A stretch of DNA of 64,000 nt from Glandiceps talaboti (GCF_964340395.1 NC_135554.1:19636592-19700591), one strand, 5' to 3'; positions 1 through 10,795 are shown, numbered from the stretch's first letter. Notes: generated from the letters alone by a model not told the origin. Translations and numbers: made by a program.

Positions 1-175
1 TGTGTGTGTGTGTGTGTGTGTGTACTTTCATGTTTTTGTGCATGTTATATGGTTGTGTGTACTCATGTACATGTTTGTATGTATGTATGTATGTATGTAT
101 GTATGTATGTATGTATGTATGTATGTATGTATGTATGTATGTATGTATGTATGTATGTATGTATGTATGTATGTG
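1..175. repeat. TG and GTAT microsatellites
   Basis: A (TG)n run at 1-22 and a (GTAT)n run at about 76-172. Open frames reading VCMYVCMY in all phases are artefacts of the repeat. Confidence 0.97.
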
Positions 176-318
176 TACATGTGTATGTGTATGTGTGTGT
201 GTACATGTACATGTTTGTTTGTATGACTTTATTTAAACTCAATAAATTGTTGAGCCAAATGCTCTTCTAACACAATGTTGAGTAAGTAATGTATACTTTA
301 CCACATACACATGTACAT

Positions 319-341
319 GTGTGTGTGTGTGTGTGTGTGTG
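319..341. repeat. TG microsatellite
   Basis: A (GT)n run flanked on both sides by ACATGTACATGT, in a REXO1 intron. Confidence 0.9.
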
Positions 342-452
342 CACATGTACATGTGTGTGCATTTGTTAGTATGTGTTCTTTCATGTCCATCTGTATGTAT
401 GTGTTGACACATAAATTTACAGAGACAAGTCCAACTTTATTGCACTCCTTAC

Positions 453-526
453 CTTACAAACACAACAGCCTTTACTCTGCACATCTCCTTGACAACATGA
501 AAAGCGACTCTCCATCACTCCGCCAA
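453..526 (-). CDS. REXO1: REXO1 coding exon 9, last exon inside the window
   Basis: 74 nt, acceptor ttacttacag, donor AAG|gtaagg. With the split codon it encodes [20 protein letters not shown] then CCVCK, matching the cysteine-rich stretch before the exonuclease domain. The ORF caller missed it because it is short. The next exon is not in bases 1-452, which are mainly microsatellite. Confidence 0.88.
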
Positions 527-3500
527 CTGTAAGTAAATCAACTGAATTTATTATACTCGGCTGGACATACCACTAGATACATCAATATTCCACATCATTT
601 TACATAAATTTGTATATGCAAATATATATATCTCCAATTTAACTAGGCAGATAGGACTGTAGGCATAATAGAAGGTTTAACAAAGAATACTACATTGTAA
701 ATTTGCACATTTGAGTGACCTTGAGGCAAACTTTGGACAAATATTTTAATTACTGTAACATAATAACATGGTACAGAACTAGAGACCAAGATTCTAACAA
801 GTTTTCTTACATACCTTTCTTCTTCCAAAGTTTCCCCCAGTGGTAGACACATTCTTCTCTTGTAACGTAACGACCACCAGGTCTCACAATGTATACTTTA
901 CCACATCTAGTACAAATCCTCTGATCAGCTGTTAGAATTAGGTAAAAATTAAATAAACTGTTAAAGTTGGTCTTGTCTGAGGATTTTTCAATGTTTCAAA
1001 ATCATGTCGGAATACCTAAGAATTAACTTTCTATATACCCCTCCTCATACTTTTGGTCTGTTCCTTCATGATGATAACCAAATATGGTTATGTTGGCACA
1101 TATTAGCATACCATTCTCCAAATATGGCTATTGACGTATGAATATCTAAATATGGCTATATTCCATAACAATTACCAAATATGGTTATGCTAGTATACCG
1201 ATCACCAAATATGGTTATGACTTGCAAAAAATGGCAACCAGATATTAACATGTAACTCATCAAATATAACTTGTATGTTTTTCAGCATATTTAAACAAAA
1301 CAGGCTACAGTAGCATATGACACACCAAATATGGTCATGCTAATTATGTACAACTGACTAAATATGGCTATATTAACATATGACTTCACAGCTATGTTAC
1401 AGTATGGCCCACCAAATATGGTAATGTTAATGTACAACTAACCAAATATGGCTATGTTAATAGATGACTCCCCAAATATGGAACAAACCAAATGTTAAGG
1501 TATGACTCACCAAATTTGGCTATGTTATGTTATGACAAACCAAATATGGCTATGTTCATAGATGACTCACCAAATATGGCTATGTTATGATGACCAAATA
1601 TGGATATGTTATGACGACCAAATATGGATATGTTAAGTTATGACAACCAAATATGGATATGTTAAGTTATGGCAACCATGGCTATGTTGATAGATCACTA
1701 ACTAAATACAGCTATGTGAACACATGACTCACCGAACATACCTTTGCTAGTTTCAAACTTACCATCATTAGTAATATTTTTCTTATTCTGTTCTTTCATG
1801 ACAACTGCCATTCCAGCTTTGTCAGGAGAGGGTCTTGGGAAACCATTTTCTTGTAACTGCACTTCTGATAGGATGTAAGTCTTTAATTTTTCATAGAGTG
1901 CAGCTCCTAACAGAAAAGACAAAAGACAAAATTTAGACAACTACAGTGAAGACTTGCAAAAATTGTTTTTGGGAAATGTCTTGAAAAAAACCCGCTAACT
2001 ACAAATATGTGCTGGTATGCTCTCCATTTTCTTTGTTTACAAAGTTCTATAATCTAAATATAATATCATGTGCTGCTAAAAAGCAGTGAGCTCTCTATAA
2101 AGCCAACCTGACGTACCACTTTCTGCTGGCTGCCAAATTTTCTATCTCTTACTACTAGTATGTGGTGACTCACAAGAAAACTTTACAATTTTGATGCAAA
2201 GCAAAAATGTCTAACACCAGAGGGCGCACTCCTTACAAAGTAACATACACTTTTCAATTTCATACTTTATTACCTTCTAATTTGTTGTTATCATTGACAT
2301 GGTAACCAGATCTATGGAGGGTAAATGAAGTTTGTGTTGCTTTTCTACCGCCAAGTACAGCTTCATGAGATATTGATTTTCTCTGGTTGGCTTTACTGGG
2401 AGATTTTCTGTCACTGTCATTCTGTGGCTGTAGACTTCGGAGTCTTTTCACGGTGTTTATACTTAAATTCAGGTAGATATTACGACTGGAACTTCTTTGG
2501 TATACCACCATCTCTTCACTCAAAGCCTGGCGACAGAAAGTGATTGAATCAAAAATCATGTTATCCTGACAGTGTATACATGTAAGAAAGGCTAGAAACT
2601 GTGCATTCTCACTCAGTTTTTGTTCAATTTTTTTATCGCTTTTGCTACTCTATTGGGTTTTCGTATTGGTAAAGGTAATTCATGTCTAGTCTTGGAGCAA
2701 GCTGATTAAAATCATAGGACAGATTCTGATAGGCTACTCGTAAGTATGAGATTGGGTTCGGGAAAACCTATGGTACTGTGTCAGATGTATGTAATGGGTG
2801 CTTAACAAAAGAACAAACGACAGTAAACATAACAGCCAAACAGAAATTGAGCCATGTACACTACATCGGATTTTAATCAGATTAACCTTGGAGTAGACTA
2901 CAAGGTCAGTCATTGTGGGAACTCTTCTCATAGCTGCCAACGCTAACATGCTAATAACTAGAATCTAAAATGTGGCCCTATAAAGTATAATTAGTTGGTA
3001 ACTTCAATACATCACACATAACAACAGTCATAACCCTCTTACAGGAGAAAATAGCACCGACTCCAGTACATTGATATTTGTGATGAGGTCTAGAGTGTAT
3101 TATTACACATCAACAATTTTTTAGTATGGGAAATGGTTCCTGCTTTCAATTAATCTAAGACAGATATATAATCTTACCTTGCTGTAGGCATCATCCTCTG
3201 TTACACAGAATTTGAGACATTCATCAATGAATATATTGAGGTATCTTTGTCTAATGTTGGCCGGTACTTTACTACCATACTCTGGAGGGATTGTGGGCCG
3301 TGGTTTGTTAGATTTGATCTACGTATAAAGGGAAAATCGTACAAAGAAATGGATTTGAGGCAAACACTAATTCTATGATTTGATGTATTCTTTGGGAACT
3401 ACAATATTGTTCTTTTCATCTAGAAGCATCTTTCAGATATTTGTGACTGTAGTATACTTAATTATTTTACAAACAAAACAGATGACATCACAAGGATTAA

Positions 3501-6500
3501 TTGTGGTACATCAGTATAAAGTTCTCAGACTGTAAATGTCTTTTGTGCCATGAATATATTAGCTCCATTGTAAACAAAAGCATTGTACAATGCACAGCTG
3601 AGGGCGCTATAACAGGAAATTTTGCCCAGGACATCAAATTAATGTTATTTCTTACTCTAAGATATGAATATGAACAATATTAGCTCCACTGTAAACAAAA
3701 GCATTGTACAATGCATAGTTGAGGGCGCTATAACAGGAAATTTTGCCCAGGACATCAAATTAATGTTATTTCTTACTCTAAGATATGAATATGAACAATA
3801 TTAGCTCCACTGTAAACAAAAGCATTGTACAATGCATAGTTGAGGGCGCTATAACAGGAAATTTTGCCCAGGACATCAGATTAATGTTATTTCTAAGATA
3901 TGAATGTGAACAATAACATGTTTTAATGAATTGTAAACCAAATTAGTGCTGTCTGTAGACTGAATTTGATCAAAGAATTTGCTAGCAAATGATATGCATA
4001 CAGTCACATATGACATACAATCACAATCTTTTGCCTTTAACTTGCTTTATCTATTGTTCACATATACTTACAGCTTGTGGTACATGTGCAACCCTTTTCT
4101 CCTTCTTGGGTTGGGATTTACATAATGTTTTTCCTTCTGTTCCGGCACCAACAACTTTGGATGAAGTTGATGGTTTTGGTGTGTGTGCTACTCGTTTCTT
4201 ACTACTAGAGTTATCAGTGATAACATCCCTGAGTGAGTTTGTAGAATTACTTCTAGCTTTCACAGCAGCTGTCTGCTGTTGTTGCTGTTGCTGGTGTTGT
4301 TGTTGTTGTTGCTGTTGCTGGAGTTGTTGTTGTTGTTGCTGGAGTTGTTGTTGTTGTTGCTGGAGTTGTTTTTGTTTTTGTTGTATTGCTAAGTATCTGT
4401 TATGGCAGACTTGTGCTGGACTTGGTTGAAAATAAGGCTTGACTTTCACTTTTTTCATTCTGTTGGACTGCAGAGAAGTAGAGGGAAAGGAACAAAATAC
4501 ATCACATCATTACAGGGAAAATGGAATACTTGTAATAGAGTTGGCCACCTGAAAGCCATAATACACACCTGTTAAACACCTTGGGCAAGATTTGAACCAC
4601 GATTGTGCCCCATCATTCAAACCAGCTGTACAATTGGGGACCTGGTAGTATAAAGGCTGCAATGTGAATGCTTTAATCCTAAGTGCTTGTATGGAGCTGA
4701 CAAAGTATAAAGGGCCAGTGTACCGCTATAGATTTCAGTCGAGGATAATAACTGAGAGCAACTGCAGTTTTCCAGAGAACATGTGTATTTACAAAATAGA
4801 CGCTTTATTATCATCGTTACCATAATCTGTTGGAATAAATCACCCCACTTACAGTGTCAAACTTGGCTTGATGGGCAACTCTCTGTTTTATGTTCATGGC
4901 ATGAATCGTATCATCTCCATCAACATGTCTGCCCTCCTCATCATCATGCTCCGAGCTCTGTAAAGGAATAATCAAAGAAATTATTTTTTATGACAAGTAA
5001 ACAGGCCACAGATGCTAGGTTAAGGGTTTGGTGTTAGGTAGGATAGTAGCTTGGGTACGGGTAGAGTAGGTTAGAAGTTAGGGAGGATGAAGACTGAGTG
5101 GGTTGGGTAGGATGTGTATGTTGAGGGGGGGGGGGGGGGTTAATATGTTATTTGAAGGGTATGACCAAGTCCATAATTTACATGAACTATGATGTTTAGA
5201 AATGCTCTTTCATCACAGTATGTTAGTACTTTGCAAACAAACAAAGAGTACTTGTTTTCACAAACTGTTCCAGGTTGAATCAATAGTTTCTAGTGAATAG
5301 TAAATGTCTCTGTTATCAGAGCTGCTATTGCACTCAAGTTGCATCATATTTCACAATTATACTGAACTTATGACTTGTGTTTACCCGCATGGAATTGAGC
5401 CTGGATGACCAGAGAGTATGGAGATAGCTTTATATCTCCATGATCCAAGTTTGTCATCTGGGATCATGTGACCATCTCACCTTTGAACTCTGTCGCTTGA
5501 CTTTTGTGGAAGCTTTGACCGATTGTGACTGGTCATTGAATATCTGTAGGCATTCTTCATAAGTATCATGCTCAGACAAATCCTCTAAATCACTGTCATT
5601 GATGACACCATGGAAATCATCATTATCTGAATCAGATGATATCGTAATCACATCATCATCCATCACCATAGCAACCTCGTCACTGTCACTGTCATCACCA
5701 AAAAGATCCTGTTTCCTTTTACTGATAATTTGAGACCCTTTTTTCAGTCTCATGCTGTTATCCACATCACTTTCAGAACTGAACATAGGTACAGGAATTG
5801 GCTTTTCAGTTTTTTTCTGGAGTTTAACTTTCCTGCTCTGGTCAGAGTCCGTTGACATCTTCCGCTTTTCTCCTCTCTTTTTAGGACTGCTATCCTCCGA
5901 AGACGACAAGTCATACACAGACTTCTTTTTACTCACAACTTTAGAGTTCACATGTTTTCCAGATCCACTCGATTTGATCATAGGTTGAAATTTGATCTTC
6001 CCTGCAGATTTAGACTTTTTACTCAGAGGGGTAACTCTTGGTTTTGAAATTGTAACGGCTTTCTTGGCATCATCCCTTGAAGGTATTGTACTACTTGGGG
6101 AACTTTTGGATTTGTCAAGTTTTTGTTTTTTACTACAAAATGCTGACTGGTCTCCAGACGAAGTTTCTAGCCGTCTTTTGTCGGATGTCTGACTAATTTT
6201 GATTTTATCTTTATTAGTTTTATTCTGTTTTTCTGTGCTTATGTGTGTTTGCTTCCTTTCTTTGTCTTTAGATACTGTTTTTGAATGTTTATCTTCGCTT
6301 TCCTTTCTGCCATCTTTTCTACTTTTGTCTTTTCTGTGTTCTACTTTGAGGTGGCTTTCACTCTCTTTTTTATGCTTTGACTTATTGCCATTAGCTTTGC
6401 TATCACTTACTTTCACCTTATCTTTACTTTCAGAATGTGACTTCTTTTTCTCTGTTTCGTTGCTTTTCTTTCCCACCTTTTCACTCTTTGCTTTACCTGA

Positions 6501-9115
6501 TGACTTTGTACTTTTGTCCTTATTTGTCAATTTATCCTTTACCTTATCTTTCTGTCTATCTATTCTCTCTTTCTTACTATGTTCTCCACTCCCTGACTTG
6601 GATGTTTTGGAAGAACTCTTTTTTTCAGTCACTTGAGGGGTCTTAATAATTGTCTCTTCTTCCTCACCATAGAGGTCTTCTTCTACATCTTTGCTCTCAT
6701 CTTCCTCATCTGATGAGAACCTGGCATCAGCATATGAAGCCTTCCTACTGTATGTCTTTTCTTTACTTTTCTTTGGTTTAATAAAAGTACTATAGTTTGA
6801 CATAGGATCATACTCCAAGTCATTTACTGGACCAGTTTTGGATATACTGTATTTACTTGACTTCTTCTCTTTAACTTTGTTCAGTTGACTGGGATCATAT
6901 TCAGAATCCTTTGCGGGAGAAGTTCTATCAACACTGTAACGACTCACGTGTTTCTCTGAATTCTCACCAAGAGGGGTGGGTGTATACTCTGGAAACATGG
7001 AGTTTTTTCCCATCACATCTACAATATCTGAAGTGGAGTTGTTAACATTGTTATCTCTAGCTTTGCCTAGTTCACTTGGATCATACTCATCATCATTGAC
7101 GGGAGAAACTCTTCCTAATGTGTACTTATTTTTCCGTTTGTCTTTGGTCTCACCGAGAGGAGTTGGCTTGTATTCAGGAAAGAGCGTACTGTTTTCCTTA
7201 GCAACGGCTCCGTTTCCCGAGGCATGGACAGTTGGACTGTACGCTTCATTACTAGGCCCAGTACATACATCATATTTATGAGTTTTCTTGGATGCACCAG
7301 CATTTGCTGGATCATACTCCTCTGAGACATCTTTATTGCATTCTGATATAGGTGTTGGTACATAGGTGAATTCTTTAGTTGGTGTTGTGTTCAATGTTGA
7401 TACGGATCCACCAACACCTGGAGTTGTTGATTCTTCTCCAAATACCTCCAACAACAAATTACTTGTTGACTTGACCTCTAAAGCTGAAAATTCACAAAGA
7501 AAATATGCAAATGTTAGGAACATCCAAGTAGTTGGGGGTGAGGGTGGGGGATGGGTGGAAGGTTCAGTGCATCTGAAGGACACTGGACCAAACCTTCAAA
7601 GTGATAACTATTTCAGTCTGTCTAAAGCCTCTAACATCAATTTTAATAACTTTATCCTGTATTCTAACATCCCTAACCCTAATATCAAAGTCTCCATCAT
7701 TTTATCAACTTTATCCAGTATTCTAACATCCCTAACCCTAATATCACAGTCACCATCATTTCATTAACTTTATCCTGTATTCTAACATCCCTAACCCTAA
7801 TATCACAGTCACCATCATTTCATTAACTTTATCCAGTATTCTAACATCCCTAACCCTAATATCACAGTCACCATCATTTCATTAACTTTATCCTGTATTC
7901 TAACATCCCTAACCCTAATGTCACAATCTCCATCATTTTATCAACTTTGTATTCTAAATCCCTAACCCTAATGTCACAGTCTCCATCACTGTATCAACTT
8001 TATCCTGTATTCTAACATCACTAACCTTAATGTAACAGTCTCCATCACTGTATCAACTTTATCCTGTATTCTAACATCACTAACCTTAATGTAACAGTCT
8101 CCATCATTTTGTCTCACTTCTTACATGTAAATAAGCAATGGTACGCAACATATATATTGGGTTCAATTTTCTATCTTCAGTCTTGCCAAATAAACTTTTA
8201 TCACAGGCCTTTCTTACTTTCAAGCCCTTCATAACTGGATTTATTAATGTCAATTCTTTATTTTCATTCACACAAAATTAACCTTTTATGAGGGACAATC
8301 GCACAATGTTGCACAAGCTCAATAAACAAATTTTGTTCGTTTAGGACAAATGAAATATATCTGAACAGATTTGCACTGGTAAGATGTACAAATCTGTATG
8401 CCTAGCACCTGACACAGCAGAGATTTGAGAAGTCATATCATGTAATGAAGATTTTAAAGGGACAAGTCAGAAGATTTGGAATGATGTTTATTTTATTACA
8501 GGGGGTAGGGATTATTCTGTTTTGACTACATCACTTGAATAGCTTGACTAGCCTATTTTATTTATCATCTCTCAAAGGTTTGCAGTCTGACTTGCCCCTT
8601 TAAGCAGAGCTTATGAGAAGAAGACCAAGAGAATGTTGTTTTGTGATGTGCATAGGATTGTACTTATTAAACCAAGGGTATAGAGTCAGGTGACAACTAT
8701 CTCCTAGGTTAGCACATGCAGACCTAGTCTGAGATACACAGATTCTAACTGCAGGGGCCCTACTATGAAACCACCCAGATGAGTGTCTAAGGGAACAATG
8801 CCAAACTGCCCACATCTGATCTTTCTCCTGAAGCAATGGGGAATGTTTCACATCCAACATGCTGAACGGTCTAGGTTCCGATCCTTCACAACTGGTTTGC
8901 ATGTCTCATTGAGTGATGGATATATCTTCATGAAAAAGAACTGGCCTCGTAAGCTAATTTTTCATGACTTGGAAATAATGTGCTGCATGACTTCTGGTGC
9001 GAGCCATCTGAGATTACATTTGACCGACTCTCGTCTGGGTGGTTTCGTAGTAGAGCCCTCAGTGGTAAGTCTGGGTTACCGAGACTAATACACCCTCCCA
9101 CCCACCACACACACA

Positions 9116-9174
<59 letters not shown>

Positions 9175-10343
9175 TACATGGTGATATTTGGGGCGACAAG
9201 CAATGCACCTTGGACCCATCAACAGGTCAAATGAAGCCAATCCATGTACGTAATTATGCTACACTTTCACATATGTAGCTATTATTTTGCAGCTGTCAGT
9301 GATGGATACTGAACATACATAAGTATTACGGTCAGTATCAATATTTCTTAATGTTCTTTGAGGCATGATAGTTCCTTTTTTTTTCAAATTTAACAGTATA
9401 AAGTCTATTCTCTGTATAGTTCTGTAATCTCAATCATGTACCCAAATCTAAAATACCACATCCACTGTGAATTTACAGTCCTGGGTATACATAAATCGTA
9501 TTTTAAAAGCTAGATTTTGGTAACAAGACTTCAATAATATAATCACAGGCCCAGAAACAAGTATGAGTGCACCTGCAATAATTGTAGCATCTAATTTAAA
9601 AAAGAAAAATAATTTCAGGGTTTGCACTCAGAAACAAACACCTGAACAATTAAATGCTCAAAAGCATTGTTGACACTACTGTGATTTAGAACTGCCCAGA
9701 CACTTGTACTTCCACTGCATGTTTTCCTAACAATGTGTACAACTTGAGGTCAATTTCTAGAATTTCTCTTGTGAATGGCCTATAGTTATGCTTATAAACA
9801 CATTTTCTTTGTGAAAAAATTGTGATTTTATGTAATAACCTTTAGTTTTGTTGATGTCATTTCCTATGACGTCATGGGGCCATGTTATTGGAATTTAAAC
9901 AATAACAGTGCTTATTCTAAAAACAGTTTACTGCACAAACGCAACCTAAAACCTACCTGAGATGATTATAGCGTTTGTTTGGCCTATTTTGTTCACTGAC
10001 ATTGCGACAGAAACAACGTCTAAAAACAAACTAAACCAAACAAACAAACGTTTAGTATAACCATGCATTGGAGGTCCTCAAAACTCGCAAGGCATACTAA
10101 TCCTGTTACAAAAAACTTAGCGCATGCACATAAACATGTACAACTCAATACATATTGGATTAAAACACCTATAACACAGAAACTGACAGAAGTGCATCTT
10201 TGCCTGTACTGGTAAAAATCACAAGTGGTGTAGTAAAGTATACCTTTCTTCACATGGCGAAAATGACAGTACGGCCGCTGACAAAGACCGTTAGCATAGA
10301 AGGGGCAGTCTATCCCTCGAAAATATCCTAATGAAGGTAGCAT
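453..10343 (-). CDS. REXO1: REXO1-like RNA exonuclease 1 homologue, 5' nine exons (3' end outside window)
   Basis: Nine exons with GT-AG sites and agreeing phases: 10343-10244, 7483-5481, 4957-4853, 4467-4072, 3318-3178, 2526-2274, 1906-1763, 928-815 and 526-453, giving 1110 residues. The start [16 protein letters not shown] and the CCCH finger (C13, C21, C26, H30) match the N-terminus known for REXO1/EloA-BP1. Residues 35-701 are disordered, Ser/Lys-rich, with PTPLGE and EYDP motif repeats. Residues about 765-801 are glutamine-rich. Residues 869-1047 hold the conserved central domain ([32 protein letters not shown]). Residues 1053-1077 form a CxxC...CxxH cluster. The family is known as Elongin-A-binding nuclear proteins with a C-terminal DEDDh 3'-5' exonuclease. 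That domain is not visible here and should lie left of base 453. Very sure of the family; exon edges are inferred from splice consensus and homology. Confidence 0.95.
815..928 (-). CDS. REXO1: REXO1 coding exon 8, zinc cluster
   Basis: It encodes [20 protein letters not shown] then [17 protein letters not shown]. The cysteines and histidine (C1053, C1056, C1074, H1077 of the predicted protein) form the CxxC...CxxH cluster found just N-terminal to the exonuclease domain in REXO1. Donor AAAG|gtatgt. Confidence 0.95.
1075..1740. repeat. Degenerate minisatellite with repeated CCAAATATGG (CArG boxes)
   Basis: Units of about 24-36 bp built around CCAAATATGG followed by (C/T)TATG and a spacer, in the REXO1 intron between 928 and 1763. 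I count 13 exact CCAAATATGG plus one CCAAATTTGG, all fitting CC(A/T)6GG. Confidence 0.93.
1763..1906 (-). CDS. REXO1: REXO1 coding exon 7
   Basis: Acceptor ttctgttag, donor GATG|gtaagt. It encodes [20 protein letters not shown] and [15 protein letters not shown], which in the family lead into the zinc cluster. The split codons fit exon 6 (G+GA) and exon 8 (G+CT). Confidence 0.95.
2274..2526 (-). CDS. REXO1: REXO1 coding exon 6
   Basis: 84 codons plus one base. It encodes [20 protein letters not shown], then [12 protein letters not shown] and [10 protein letters not shown], all matching the conserved central REXO1 region. Donor GAAG|gtaata. Confidence 0.95.
3178..3318 (-). CDS. REXO1: REXO1 coding exon 5
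   Basis: 47 codons, phase 0 at both ends, acceptor tatacgtag and donor AAG|gtaaga. It encodes the conserved block [19 protein letters not shown] followed by [19 protein letters not shown], among the most conserved regions of the REXO1 family outside the nuclease domain. Confidence 0.95.
3551..3915. repeat. 121-bp tandem repeat, three copies
   Basis: The motif TTAGCTCCACTGTAAACAAA starts near 3560, 3681 and 3802, a constant 121-bp period. Copies two and three are nearly identical and the last is shortened. Each copy contains GAGGGCGCTATAACAGG. It lies in the REXO1 intron between exons 4 and 5. Confidence 0.93.
4072..4467 (-). CDS. REXO1: REXO1 coding exon 4 with glutamine tract
   Basis: 132 codons, phase 0 at both ends, acceptor tctctgcag and donor GCT|gtaagt. 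It carries an interrupted CAG/CAA glutamine tract (about residues 765-801 of the protein) between a basic lead ([12 protein letters not shown]) and a segment with two RVAH motifs ([20 protein letters not shown]). RIAHVP-type motifs are characteristic of REXO1 just before the conserved central domain. Confidence 0.92.
4853..4957 (-). CDS. REXO1: REXO1 coding exon 3
   Basis: 35 codons, phase 0 at both ends, acceptor cctttacag and donor ACT|gtaagt. It encodes an acidic stretch followed by [14 protein letters not shown]. The phase agrees with exons 2 and 4, so the reading frame is continuous. Confidence 0.85.
5124..5141. repeat. G homopolymer run
   Basis: About 17 consecutive G on the plus strand in a REXO1 intron. 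The length is prone to sequencing error. Confidence 0.85.
5481..7483 (-). CDS. REXO1: REXO1 coding exon 2, large low-complexity exon
   Basis: About 667 codons. The acceptor is ttttcag at 7484-7490 and the donor is AAG|gtgaga at 5481. The first half has repeated motifs [32 protein letters not shown] and EYDPSQL. The second half is Lys/Ser/Asp/Glu-rich and predicted disordered, with several basic stretches suitable for nuclear localisation and an acidic tail ([20 protein letters not shown]). The open frame continues past both splice sites by chance, so the raw ORF (5454-7583) overstates the exon. Confidence 0.92.
7635..8110. repeat. 59-bp minisatellite with CCCTAACCCTAA core, about eight copies
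   Basis: The phrase AACTTTATCC(A/T)GTATTCTA recurs every 59 bp through REXO1 intron 1. The older copies carry CCCTAACCCTAA, two telomere-type hexamers; the last copies have mutated it. Confidence 0.93.
8454..8603. mobile_element. Small MITE, about 150 bp, terminal inverted repeats
   Basis: The left end TTAAAGGGACAAGTCAGA is the near-perfect inverse of the right end TCTGACTTGCCCCTTTAA. There is no coding capacity. The flanks allow a TA or TTAA target duplication but do not decide between them. It lies in REXO1 intron 1. Confidence 0.75.
8712..9096. mobile_element. Foldback element, about 385 bp
   Basis: The left arm (around 8758-8790, ACTATGAAACCACCCAGA) pairs with the right arm (around 9026-9062, TCTGGGTGGTTTCGTAGT). 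Pairing extends outward with mismatches for about 40 bp. No ORF of note. It lies in REXO1 intron 1. Confidence 0.7.
9100..9172. repeat. AC microsatellite
   Basis: A nearly pure (AC)n run in REXO1 intron 1, next to the right end of the foldback element. Confidence 0.97.
10244..10343 (-). CDS. REXO1: REXO1 coding exon 1
   Basis: Start ATG (reverse strand) at 10343. It encodes 33 residues with a CCCH zinc finger of spacing C-x7-C-x4-C-x3-H, then splits a codon after its first base at a gtatac donor. The start is chosen because the family conserves this exact N-terminal motif. Confidence 0.93.
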
Positions 10344-10741
10344 GGTTAAGACGTGTGTGCTACTTGTTAATGGACAATACTTCTTTATGAAACTGTCATT
10401 CTGTACAGTTGAGGTCTCGTAAAGTTCTCATCTTGGTTGCAATGTTGGATCAGCCAGCCCAAATCTCGTCCATTATGGCTCTTTAAGATTTGACACCCTA
10501 GGTTTGCTCGGAGACGACACATGCTCTTGACATGACACATGTGCACAAGACATTCTACAGAATGTCAGCAGATTTTATCTTGATACTTGATGGTACGGAT
10601 ACATTCCTAATTATTTTTGTTTGTTGATGGTATCAAACAAAACGATATGAGCTAATTTTCGTTGGCATTGACAAGCAAGAATATTGAAATCAGCCATATA
10701 TTTTTTTAGCTGTAGCTAAGCGGTCTCATAATATTGCGGTC
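10344..10741. promoter_or_regulatory. Putative bidirectional promoter between REXO1 and the F-box/LRR gene
   Basis: The REXO1 start codon (minus, 10343) and the candidate plus-strand first exon (ending 10795) lie head to head less than 400 bp apart. The interval has no repeat or ORF, is less AT-rich than its surroundings, and contains a CCATTATGG-like motif near 10471. No TATA box is evident. This rests on gene geometry, not on a recognised motif set. Confidence 0.4.
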
Positions 10742-10795
10742 ATGACCCCAAAGCGGTACTGTGCTGTGCGAAGTTTGACGAAGCAGACATATCCG
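10742..10795 (+). other. Candidate first exon of the F-box/LRR gene (5' UTR or short uORF)
   Basis: A clean donor CCG|gtaagt ends at 10795. An ATG at 10742 opens 18 codons (MTPKRYCAVRSLTKQTYP) in phase 0 with the donor. Joined to the acceptor at 14686 the frame stays open for about 58 codons and then stops, far before the F-box start, so this is most likely 5' UTR with an upstream ORF. The exon's true 5' end is not defined by the sequence. It could instead belong to an unrelated transcript. Confidence 0.4.

Noticed and set aside
5752-7767. Several plus-strand open frames of 60-145 residues
   Set aside because: Antisense shadows of REXO1 exon 2; hydrophobic composition is explained by the complement of Lys/Ser/Glu codons.
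8850-8890. tRNA B-box-like GGTTCCGATCC, suggesting a SINE
   Set aside because: No A box at the right distance, no tail, and the stretch lies within the inverted-repeat element at 8712-9096.
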